In this document: piece by piece, positions 1 to 5,505 of the stretch
Position numbering within the stretch: position 1 is the stretch's first letter
Layout of the letters: each line of letters begins with the position of its first letter
DNA from: Actinoplanes liguriensis
Lineage (GTDB): Bacteria; Actinomycetota; Actinomycetes; Mycobacteriales; Micromonosporaceae
DNA length: 10,567 nt
Reading direction: 5' to 3'
Assembly (NCBI GenBank): GCA_000715855.1
Contig: KL571245.1
Coordinates: 1-10,567 of the forward strand
Notes under the pieces: generated by a model
Databases searched by the model: none
Told to the model about the DNA's origin: nothing
What the model saw: only the letters and a program-made list of their open reading frames with translations
Program-made: the position numbers and the translations under genes

Positions 1-20
1 GAGATGTGTATAAGAGACAG
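1..20. other. Nextera/Tn5 adapter remnant (sequencing artefact)
   Basis: Positions 2-20 read AGATGTGTATAAGAGACAG, which is exactly the 19-bp Tn5 mosaic end used in Nextera libraries. The extra G at position 1 fits the read-2 adapter, whose sequence before the mosaic end finishes in ...CGGAG, rather than the read-1 adapter. Translating it gives the peptides MCIRDR and MYKRQ, which recur as contamination in protein databases. It is not genomic sequence; the genome starts at 21 and the window edge is an assembly contig end. Confidence 0.97.
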
Positions 21-891
21 GTTCCGGGACGGACGGCTGCTGCCCGTACTCGTCGTAGTACTCGTTCTGCTGGTCCACGTAGGCGGGTTCGGCGTCGTAA
101 CCGTTGTTCGGGCCGGGTCCGGGGCCGTAGGTCGTCGGCTCCTCAAATCCAGGCTGCCCGTCAAACCCGGGCTGCCCGTCAAACCCGGGCTGGCCGTCGA
201 ATCCCGGCTGGCCGTGGAAACCCGGCTGAGCGTCGAATTCGGGCTGGCCGTCGAACCCGGGCTCGCCGTTCATCGCGGGCTGGCCGATGAAGCGGGGCTG
301 ACCGTTCATCGGCGGCGGACCGTTGAAGCCAGGCCGGCCGTTCGCCGGCGGCGGGCCGTTGAAAACGGGCTGGCCGCTGAAGGCCTGCTGATCCTCGTAG
401 CCGGACTCGTCACCGAAGAAGCCGTTCGAGGGACCCTCGGGCGGGAACCCGAAGTCAGCCCCTTGCTCAGCGCCCCGGCCCGGCTGCGGACCGTAACCAC
501 CGGGCGCTCCGACAGGGGCGCCGGCCTGGACCCGCGCCCCGTTGGGCTTGCGCGGCGTCAGCGGCGGCCGGTTCGGATCCGGCCCGGCCGGCCCGGGGGC
601 GCCCGCCCGCGAGGTGATCTCCGCGGTCAACTCCTTGCGGAGGCGGTCGATCTCCTCCGCGACGCGGTCCTCGACATCCATCCTGAGCAGCACCGGATCA
701 CTACGGATCAGCACCGAGGCACCGACCAGGACGACGCTGACCGCGATCAGCAGCACCGCGAACCGGATCGATCCAGGGCTGCCGCCGATCAGCACAAGGG
801 CGGCTGCCAGGGGAGCGAGGATCACCCCCGCCCACAGGAGACCACGGAGCAGGCGTGCGCTGTGTCCCGCTTGGGAGTCGCGTTCCGGCAT
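21..891 (-). CDS. Two-helix membrane protein with coiled coil and hexapeptide-repeat tail (3' end missing)
   Basis: Not assigned to a named family. From ATG 891 the frame is open for 290 native codons and then runs into the adapter, so the C-terminus is lost. Residues about 14-37 and 42-62 are two hydrophobic helices forming a hairpin. Residues about 70-94 (DVEDRVAEEIDRLRKELTAE) are charged and heptad-like, probably a short coiled coil. From about 95 on, the chain is rich in Gly, Pro, Asn and Gln, with 13 hexads of the GFDGQP type at 172-249 and a Tyr/Gln/Glu-rich end. The likely topology is a membrane hairpin with a long disordered cytoplasmic tail. There is no Shine-Dalgarno, but TAACAT lies 8 nt upstream of the ATG, suggesting a leaderless transcript. 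A strong terminator separates it from the importer genes, so it is probably its own unit. A scaffold or envelope role is possible but unproven. Confidence 0.8.
145..378 (-). repeat. Tandem 18-bp repeat encoding hexapeptides (GFDGQP type, about 13 units)
   Basis: Read on the minus strand, this stretch encodes about 13 consecutive six-residue units. They begin degenerate (NGPPPA, NGRPGF, NGPPPM, NGQPRF, IGQPAM) and become almost identical near the end (HGQPGF, then DGQPGF three times). The last copies are nearly identical in DNA, which indicates recent duplication or slippage. In the most regular part, residues about 224-249, Gly falls at every third position (GFD-GQP), giving a short collagen-like Gly-X-Y register, but the earlier units break it. 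Copy number may vary between strains and may be miscounted in a short-read assembly. Confidence 0.85.
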
Positions 892-899
892 GGGGGCAG

Positions 900-905
900 A
901 TGTTA
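900..905 (-). promoter_or_regulatory. Candidate -10 box (TAACAT) for a leaderless start at 891
   Basis: On the minus strand TAACAT matches TANNNT and ends 8 nt before ATG 891, the distance expected when transcription begins at or beside the start codon. No Shine-Dalgarno is present, which agrees. The -35 region (about 923-928, TTTCGT) is poor. The box lies downstream of the hairpin that should end the upstream operon. Confidence 0.35.
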
Positions 906-931
906 CCGAGAGTGCGTCCGGGACGAAACGG

Positions 932-968
932 CCGAACGCCGGGTGGCACACACCGACCCGGCGTTCGG
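932..968 (-). terminator. Strong hairpin terminator after the binding-protein gene
   Basis: A perfect 13-bp inverted repeat (932-944 CCGAACGCCGGGT with 956-968 ACCCGGCGTTCGG) encloses an 11-nt loop. It starts 20 nt past the binding-protein stop and lies upstream of the next minus-strand gene. On the minus strand it is followed only by a short TTT, as in the U-poor hairpin terminators common in actinomycetes. It probably isolates the importer operon from the gene at 891. Confidence 0.72.
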
Positions 969-988
969 AACAAACGTTCGACGATTCG

Positions 989-1990
989 TCAGCCCGCGGC
1001 CAGCGCGCCGTCCGAGCTGAAGACCAGGCCCACCGAGATGGTGCCCTGCTTCAGACCGTTCTTCGTGAGCGGGCCGCCCGCGTCCAGGGTGTCGAACTTG
1101 CCGGCCTGGAAGCTGTACGTCGTGACCAGGCCCTGCTGGCACTTGGGCCGCTGCGGGCACTCGGCCGGGCCGCCCAGCACGGTCGCCGCGCCGGAGCACT
1201 TCGAGGCCAGGTCGGAGAGGGTGGTCAGCGCATACTTCTCGGCGAAGGCGGTGGTGACGGCGAACGCGTTCTGGTCCTGCGCCTGGCTGGCCTGGCCGAA
1301 GACCAGGCCGCGCTTGTCACCGAGGGCCTTCAGGTTCGTCACCGTGGTGTCGAGGTCGGACGAGGACGGGTCCGGCGCGTTCTTGTCGACCTTGCCGGAG
1401 AGGAACGTCGCGAGGGTCGCCGCATACTCCGGGACCACTGTGATGTCGCCCTTCTCCAGGGCCGGCTCGTAGAGCTCGCGGTTGCCGATCTGCTGCACCT
1501 TGACGGTGTAGCCGGCCGCGGTCAGGACGATGCCGTAGAGCTCGCCGAGCGTGGCGTTCTCGCTGAAGTTCGCCGCGCCGACGGTGACCTTGCCGCCCTT
1601 GCCCTTGGCGAGACCGGCGGTCAGGTTGTTCGCCGTGGCGAAGTCCTGAGCGGCGGCCTTGGACGACTTGCGGTCGATGTCGACGGCCTTGTTCAGCTCG
1701 ACCAGCTTGGCCGTGTCGAGCGCCGCGGACACCTTGTCCAGCGCGGCGATCAGCTCGGGGCTGGACGCCTTCTTGTTGATCGCCGGTAGGACATTGTCCG
1801 TGTTCTGCAGCTTCTTGTCGTCGGTCAGGACGACCAGCTTGTCGCCCGCGACCGGGGCGCCGCCGGCGCCCGCACCGGCCGCGGCCGACGGGGGAGCCTC
1901 GGTGCCCGAGGATCCGGCCTCGCCACAGCCGGCCAGGACGACGACAGCCGCGGCGAGGACCCCGGCCGTACGGAAAAGGTTGTGACGCAT
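989..1990 (-). CDS. Osmoprotectant (OpuBC/OpuCC-type) ABC substrate-binding lipoprotein, circularly permuted
   Basis: Extracellular lipid-anchored receptor of the quaternary-amine importer encoded beside it; ligands in this family include glycine betaine, choline and carnitine. Residues 1-22 form a lipoprotein signal ending in the lipobox LAGC (Cys22), followed by a Gly/Ala/Pro linker to about 49. Residues 133-333 contain the family's usual N-terminal lobe (VGAANFSENATLGELYG, then ALEKGDITVVPEYAAT) and second lobe (AQDQNAFAVTTAFAEKY), ending in GLVFSSDGALAAG. Residues 51-122 (KLVVLTDDK..., LVELNKAVDIDR) match what is normally the C-terminal segment, following the ...STDGRI motif in Bacillus OpuBC. 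The order is therefore rotated. Three Cys (265, 278, 284) lie in lobe two. The start ATG 1990 has AAGGCGG 5 nt upstream. It is the last gene of the minus-strand transport operon, and a hairpin terminator follows. The family is sure; the substrate is inferred. Confidence 0.92.
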   Translation of the reverse strand: MRHNLFRTAGVLAAAVVVLAGCGEAGSSGTEAPPSAAAGAGAGGAPVAGDKLVVLTDDKKLQNTDNVLPAINKKASSPELIAALDKVSAALDTAKLVELNKAVDIDRKSSKAAAQDFATANNLTAGLAKGKGGKVTVGAANFSENATLGELYGIVLTAAGYTVKVQQIGNRELYEPALEKGDITVVPEYAATLATFLSGKVDKNAPDPSSSDLDTTVTNLKALGDKRGLVFGQASQAQDQNAFAVTTAFAEKYALTTLSDLASKCSGAATVLGGPAECPQRPKCQQGLVTTYSFQAGKFDTLDAGGPLTKNGLKQGTISVGLVFSSDGALAAG

Positions 1991-2085
1991 TACTGCCGCC
2001 TTCTGTGTCCCGGCGCCGCCCTCGTGGCGGTGCCGCGTGTCCGGTGGGCAGCCGAGGTGCGGTGCCCGCTAGTTGCTCCAGTCCT

Positions 2086-2104
2086 TCGTACCCGCTGGGT
2101 ACGA
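2086..2104 (-). promoter_or_regulatory. Hairpin between the second permease and the binding-protein gene
   Basis: TCGTACCC (2086-2093) and GGGTACGA (2097-2104) form an 8-bp perfect stem with a 3-nt loop in the 140-bp gap. No T-run follows on either strand. It could be an attenuating or mRNA-stabilising stem that raises the amount of the downstream binding protein relative to the permeases, as is common in binding-protein operons, or a protein-binding palindrome. The role is inference. Confidence 0.45.
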
Positions 2105-2130
2105 CAAGATCGGCCTTTGATGCCGGAGCG

Positions 2131-2847
2131 TTATGGCGTGCTCACCGTCACAGCCGACCGACGGCGCTTCCGGACCCGCAGCGCAGGGGGTGTGACCAGG
2201 CGCTGGAAGATCGCCAACAGGCCCTCCACCAGGAGTGCGAGCAGCGCCACAGCGAACCCGCCGGCGACGATCTGACCGCCGCCGCCGTTGCTCATCCCGA
2301 TGCCGAAACCGGCGCTGATGATCTGGCCCAGCCCGCCGCCGTTGACCAGAGCGGCCAGTGCCGCGGTCGCGACCACCTGGACCGCCGCGGTACGCAGGCC
2401 GGCCGCCAGATAGGGCACCGCGAGCGGCAACTCCACCTGACGCAGCAGTTGCCCGCCGGAGAGGCCCATGCCGCGGGCCGCCTCCCGGGTCTCCGGGTCG
2501 ATCGAGCGCAGCCCGGTGACCGCGTTGGCCAGCAGCGGCGGCACCGCGAAGACCGCGAGGGCGACCACGACCGGCGGCTTGCCGAAGCCGAGCGGGGTCA
2601 GCGGCAGGATGGTGAGCAGCGCGAGCGTCGGAACGGCGAGAGTGAGGTTGGCCACCGTCACAGCCGTGCCGCCGCCACGGCCGCGATGACCGAGCCAGAT
2701 GCCGATCGGCCAGCCGACCACGCAGGCGAGCAGCACCGCCCAGAAGCTGATCACCAGGTGCTCGGTCAGCCGGTCGAGCAGGCCACCGGGGTTCGTCCAG
2801 TTCAGCGGGTCGTTGAGCCAGGTGATGCCCTCCTGGAAATAGCTCAC
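2131..2847 (-). CDS. Osmoprotectant ABC transporter permease (OpuBD/OpuCD type), second copy
   Basis: Integral membrane subunit of the quaternary-amine importer, 238 residues, in the binding-protein-dependent transport (BPD_transp_1) superfamily. Several hydrophobic helices follow a short N-terminus (MSYFQEGITWLNDPLNW). The ATPase-contact loop is clear: REAARGMGLSGGQLLRQVEL followed by PLAVPYLAAGLR, the EAA-type motif. The next segment, VNGGGLGQIISAGF, is typical of OpuC permeases. The C-terminus is basic (RVRKRRRS). It starts at GTG 2847 with GGAGGGG a few bases upstream. It lies between the other permease and the binding protein in one minus-strand operon and probably forms a heterodimeric channel with its neighbour. 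Confidence 0.92.
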   Translation of the reverse strand: MSYFQEGITWLNDPLNWTNPGGLLDRLTEHLVISFWAVLLACVVGWPIGIWLGHRGRGGGTAVTVANLTLAVPTLALLTILPLTPLGFGKPPVVVALAVFAVPPLLANAVTGLRSIDPETREAARGMGLSGGQLLRQVELPLAVPYLAAGLRTAAVQVVATAALAALVNGGGLGQIISAGFGIGMSNGGGGQIVAGGFAVALLALLVEGLLAIFQRLVTPPALRVRKRRRSAVTVSTP

Positions 2848-2920
2848 GCCGCCCCTCCGCTGCGCTCCGGGCCGTCATGAGCTTGATTCCTGAGCTCGAT
2901 GGTTCGCCCCCTTCGGTCGC
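2848..2920 (-). other. Spacer between the two permease genes, possible dispersed extragenic repeat
   Basis: This 73-bp spacer contains the ribosome binding site of the second permease and short matching arms (GAGCT...AGCTC). The minus-strand text GAGCGACCGAAGG...GGAGCGCAGCGGAGG resembles the GAGCG-rich extragenic repeats I associate with Micromonosporaceae genomes. Only one copy lies in this window, so the repeat nature cannot be shown here. Confidence 0.25.
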
Positions 2921-3643
2921 TCACGCTGCCCTCCCCCGGGTCCACGGGGTGAGCGCCCGGCCCAGCCCGGCCAGCAGCAGGTCGAGCACCAGGGCGAGCC
3001 CTACGCAGAGCAGGGTCCCGGTGAGGATCTCCGCCTTGTAGAAGTTGTTCCGGAAGCCGCCCAGGATCAGGTCGCCGAGGCCGCCCTGACCGATCAGCGA
3101 CCCCACCGTGACAAGCGCCACAGTAGAGACGGTGGCCAGGCGCAGGCCGGTCAGGATGCCCGGCAGCGCGAGGGGCAGCTCCACCCGCAGCAGGCGGCCG
3201 AACCGTCCGTAGCCCATGCCGTTCGCGGCGTCGATGACCTCGGGCGGGACCTGCGTCAGCCCGGCCAGCGAGTTGCGGACCAGGACCAGCAGCGCGTAGA
3301 GGACCAGCGCGATCAGGACCGACGTGGTGCTCGTCGTGCCGACCAGCGGGGCGAGCAGGGAGAGCAGTGCCAGCGAAGGGATCGTGTAGAGAATGCCGGA
3401 GAGTGCGAGAATCGGCGCGGTCAGCGGTTTGATCCAGTAGGCGACGACCGCCAGCGGCACGGCGACGACCAGCGCGAGGAGCACGGTCTGCGCGGTGAGC
3501 CCGGCGTGGAAGCGCAGGGCCGTGCCGATGGTGTCGGCGTTCTCGTGGACGTACCGCCAGGAGAACCACGGATTCCCCGGGCCGTCATCGGCGGGTGCGG
3601 CCACCGGCGTCAACGATGCCGGTCCCCAGAGCAGGAGAGACAT
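2921..3643 (-). CDS. Osmoprotectant ABC transporter permease (OpuBB/OpuCB type), first copy
   Basis: Membrane subunit of the quaternary-amine importer, 240 residues. After an N-terminal segment (about 1-42) come hydrophobic helices (LTAQTVLLALVVAVPLAVVA; APILALSGILYTIPSLALLS). The ATPase-contact loop is DAANGMGYGRFGRLLRVEL followed by PLALPGILTGLR, and then LIGQGGLGDLILGGF, closely parallel to the second permease. The start ATG 3643 has no Shine-Dalgarno, but TAGCGT lies 6 nt upstream and CCGACA 18 nt before that, consistent with a leaderless promoter. A GTG at 3604 is an alternative start. The start codon is 2 bp from that of the divergent ATPase gene, so each promoter must lie within or beside the other gene. 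It is first in the minus-strand transport operon. Confidence 0.9.
   Translation of the reverse strand: MSLLLWGPASLTPVAAPADDGPGNPWFSWRYVHENADTIGTALRFHAGLTAQTVLLALVVAVPLAVVAYWIKPLTAPILALSGILYTIPSLALLSLLAPLVGTTSTTSVLIALVLYALLVLVRNSLAGLTQVPPEVIDAANGMGYGRFGRLLRVELPLALPGILTGLRLATVSTVALVTVGSLIGQGGLGDLILGGFRNNFYKAEILTGTLLCVGLALVLDLLLAGLGRALTPWTRGRAA
3633..3637 (+). promoter_or_regulatory. Shine-Dalgarno (AGGAG) that fixes the ATPase start at GTG 3646
   Basis: AGGAG stands 8 nt before GTG 3646. The frame is open further upstream, with ATG codons at 3595 and 3616, but neither has a comparable site and both would overlap the divergent permease gene more deeply. GTG 3646 is therefore preferred. Confidence 0.7.
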
Positions 3644-3645
3644 AC

Positions 3646-4620
3646 GTGGACGCTACCGCGGCATCGATCACCCTGTCGGACGTCGGCAAGGTGTATCCGG
3701 ACGGCACGGTCGCCGTGGACGCATTCAGTCTCGACGTGCGCGCGGGTGAGCTCGCCGTGCTGATCGGCGCGTCCGGTTCCGGCAAGTCGACCATCCTGCG
3801 CATGATCAACCGGCTGATCGAGCCGACCCGCGGGACGATCACGATCGACGGCCGGGACGTGCTGAAGCAGGACCCGGTGCAGCTGCGGCGGCAGATCGGC
3901 TACGTGATCCAGAACGTCGGGCTGTTCCCGCACCAGACCGTCCGCGCCAACGTCGGCACCGTCGCGCGGTTGCTCGGCTGGGACCGCAAGCGGACCGCCT
4001 CGCGCGCCGACGAGCTGCTGGAGCTGGTCGGGCTGGACCCGGCGCGGTACGGGAAGCGCTTCCCGCACGAGCTCTCCGGCGGTCAGCGGCAGCGTGTCGG
4101 CGTGGCCCGGGCGCTGGCCGCGGACCCGCTGGTGCTGCTGATGGACGAGCCGTTCTCCGCGGTCGACCCGATCGTCCGGGCCCGGCTGCAGGAGGAGTTC
4201 CTGCGCCTGCAGGCGGCCGTGCGCAAGACGATCGTGCTGGTCACGCACGACATCGACGAGGCGGTGAAGATGGGCGACCGGATCGCGGTGCTCGCCGAGG
4301 GCGGCCGGCTCCTGCAGTACGCGACGCCGGCCGAGCTGCTGAGCCGGCCCGCGTCCACCGAGGTCCGGGACTTCGTCGGCGCCGACCGCGGCATCCGGCG
4401 CCTGGCCGTGACGCCGGTGCGGGACGTGATGTCCGCGGTCGACGGCGCTGCCGACGGCCTGCCCGCCGTGGACGCGTCCGCGACCCTGCACGACGCGCTG
4501 GCGGTGATGCTGACCGAGGACTCCGCCACGGTCCTGGTGACGGAGGACGGCCGCCCGATCGGTCAGGTGACCCGGGCGGCCGTGTTCGAGACTCCGGCAC
4601 CGAGCGATTCCGTGGTGTAG
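3646..4620 (+). CDS. Osmoprotectant ABC transporter ATP-binding protein (OpuCA/ProV type)
   Basis: Cytoplasmic ATPase that powers the quaternary-amine importer encoded divergently. From GTG 3646 it has 324 residues. Walker A is GASGSGKST (41-49), the Q-loop is around Gln89 (VIQNVGLFPHQT), the signature is LSGGQ (143-147), Walker B is LLMDE (164-168), the D-loop is SAVD, and the switch His is 201 (LVTHDIDEA). All catalytic residues are present. After about residue 240 comes a short C-terminal region with one CBS-like unit (RDVMSAVDG..., then DALAVMLTEDSATVLVTEDG). Family members such as OpuCA usually carry two CBS motifs and are near 380-400 residues, so this one is shortened. CBS modules in this family sense ionic strength or nucleotides, so gating may differ here. 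The gene converges on a minus-strand gene ending at 4666. Confidence 0.93.
   Translation: MDATAASITLSDVGKVYPDGTVAVDAFSLDVRAGELAVLIGASGSGKSTILRMINRLIEPTRGTITIDGRDVLKQDPVQLRRQIGYVIQNVGLFPHQTVRANVGTVARLLGWDRKRTASRADELLELVGLDPARYGKRFPHELSGGQRQRVGVARALAADPLVLLMDEPFSAVDPIVRARLQEEFLRLQAAVRKTIVLVTHDIDEAVKMGDRIAVLAEGGRLLQYATPAELLSRPASTEVRDFVGADRGIRRLAVTPVRDVMSAVDGAADGLPAVDASATLHDALAVMLTEDSATVLVTEDGRPIGQVTRAAVFETPAPSDSVV
3650..3679 (-). promoter_or_regulatory. Candidate promoter of the minus-strand importer operon, inside the ATPase gene
   Basis: On the minus strand CCGACA (3679-3674, four of six matches to TTGACA) is followed after 18 nt by TAGCGT (3655-3650, TANNNT), 6 nt before ATG 3643. This geometry suits a leaderless transcript. 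The promoter would lie entirely within the first codons of the divergent ATPase gene, so the two transcription units could interfere with one another. Confidence 0.4.
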
Positions 4621-4643
4621 CCGGGACTGCCACGCGACCCGCA

Positions 4644-4656
4644 CCGCGGAGCGCGG
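4644..4656. terminator. Short GC hairpin between convergent genes (weak)
   Basis: CCGCG-GAG-CGCGG lies in the 45-bp gap between the ATPase stop and the stop of the opposing gene. It is a perfect 5-bp stem with a 3-nt loop and no T-run. Its position suits a bidirectional terminator, but such a short GC stem is expected by chance in this composition. Confidence 0.25.
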
Positions 4657-4665
4657 CCGCCGAAC

Positions 4666-5160
4666 TCAGCTCTTGGTGCCGCGCCAGCCTCCGAGGCTGG
4701 CGAAACCGACGACCCAGCCGACGAAGAAGCCGTACTGGGCGCCGCTGCCGGCCGCCCGGAACGCGCTGAGCAGCGAGGGGTTGGCCAGGAACAGGGTGGC
4801 GAGCAGGGAGGCGAAGCTCCCCGCGAAGATGTACGCGGCCCAGCCGGCGAAGAACTGGCTGATCGTGCCGCGCGCCCGGGCCAGCTGCGAACCGGGCAGC
4901 AGGACCAGGAAGAGGAACGTCAACAGGACGAGCAGGATCGCGCGGAGGTCACCGACGACCACGTCACGCAGCGAGTCGGACGTGTCGAACTGCCAGGCCG
5001 GCCAGTGCAGCAGGCGCAGCCACCAGCCGCCGGCGGTGTTCTCGCTGGTGTTGTCCACGACCCAGTCCCCGTACCAGGGGCTGCCGAAGACCAACACGAG
5101 TATGAGTGCGGCTATGGTGCCCGCACCGGGCGCAGTCTTGTACTTGCTTCCGAGAGCCAT
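4666..5160 (-). CDS. Small four-helix membrane protein, function unknown
   Basis: Not recognised as a named family. The protein has 164 residues, with hydrophobic segments at about 12-30, 71-89 (AILLVLLTFLFLVLLPG), 101-126 and 138-157. The loop between helices one and two (about 31-70) is rich in Trp and Asp (GGWWLRLLHWPAWQFDTSDS) and is probably extracytoplasmic. The C-terminus is short and basic (GGWRGTKS). The start ATG 5160 follows directly on a hairpin and has no good Shine-Dalgarno, so the start is less certain than the frame. It is the last gene of the minus-strand folate-linked cluster, 47 bp after its upstream neighbour. Confidence 0.75.
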   Translation of the reverse strand: MALGSKYKTAPGAGTIAALILVLVFGSPWYGDWVVDNTSENTAGGWWLRLLHWPAWQFDTSDSLRDVVVGDLRAILLVLLTFLFLVLLPGSQLARARGTISQFFAGWAAYIFAGSFASLLATLFLANPSLLSAFRAAGSGAQYGFFVGWVVGFASLGGWRGTKS

Positions 5161-5182
5161 GGCCCGCTATTTCCCAGCGGGG
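5161..5182 (-). promoter_or_regulatory. Hairpin abutting the start codon at 5160
   Basis: CCCGCT (5163-5168) pairs with AGCGGG (5176-5181) around a 7-nt loop, and the stem extends by GG/CC with one bulged base. It ends one base before the start codon and is followed on the plus strand by the palindrome GGCCATGGCC (5181-5190). It could terminate the upstream 93-codon gene or control access to the start codon. Neither is shown. Confidence 0.35.
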
Positions 5183-5207
5183 CCATGGCCTCAAACGATG
5201 GCTGTCA

Positions 5208-5489
5208 CTACCTCGACAGATAGTCGATGAACGCGGCCCGCAGCAGCGGCTCCTGCTCACCGAGGTCGCGGCCCTCCAGCTCGCGCCAGAGCGCGACGGC
5301 CTCGTCGACGGTCGGGCCGATCGAGTTCGGAGCGCCGTCCAGCCCGGCGGCCTCGTCGGCGTCCGGCAGGTGCTTGAACACCGACCAGAAGAAGCGGACG
5401 TCGTGTTTGTCCCGAGCCTTGGCGAAAGCGCGTTCCCGCAGCTCTTCGGTGGGCAGGGCGTCCAGTTCAGCGAAGCCGGGCGTGGTCAT
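5208..5489 (-). CDS. Small soluble acidic protein, function unknown
   Basis: Not recognised. The protein has 93 residues from ATG 5489 (MTTPGFAELDALPTEELRER), with no membrane segment or signal peptide. It is strongly charged and probably mostly helical, ending in EPLLRAAFIDYLSR. The start at 5489 is preferred over ATG 5501 (four codons longer) because TATGCT, a TANNNT box, lies 7 nt upstream of 5489, which fits a leaderless start, and neither ATG has a good Shine-Dalgarno. It follows the orphan permease gene by only 16 bp and precedes the small membrane protein. High third-position GC and position in the cluster support it as a real gene. Confidence 0.72.
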   Translation of the reverse strand: MTTPGFAELDALPTEELRERAFAKARDKHDVRFFWSVFKHLPDADEAAGLDGAPNSIGPTVDEAVALWRELEGRDLGEQEPLLRAAFIDYLSR

Positions 5490-5496
5490 GAACGAA

Positions 5497-5502
5497 AGCA
5501 TA
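5497..5502 (-). promoter_or_regulatory. Candidate -10 box (TATGCT) for a leaderless start at 5489
   Basis: On the minus strand TATGCT ends 7 nt before ATG 5489. It overlaps the small palindrome GAAAG-CATA-CTTTC (5494-5507). No convincing -35 is present, so this is a weak internal promoter at best and the gene may simply be read through from upstream. Confidence 0.25.
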
Positions 5503-5505
5503 CTT

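Noticed and set aside
145..378. Repeat read as a CRISPR array or as intergenic satellite
   Set aside because: The 18-bp units are head-to-tail without unique spacers and keep the coding frame of the minus-strand gene.
542..1789. 415-codon open frame on the plus strand
   Set aside because: It spans the antisense of two unrelated genes and the terminator between them; the product is Arg/Gly/Leu low complexity.
3610..4644. Long open frame on the minus strand opposite the ATPase gene
   Set aside because: The plus-strand frame has every ABC ATPase motif; the antisense frame is His/Gln/Arg-rich with no family resemblance, a typical shadow in high-GC DNA.
5181..5190. GGCCATGGCC palindrome as an operator
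   Set aside because: A 10-bp GC palindrome of this kind is expected by chance here and resembles no recognised actinobacterial operator.
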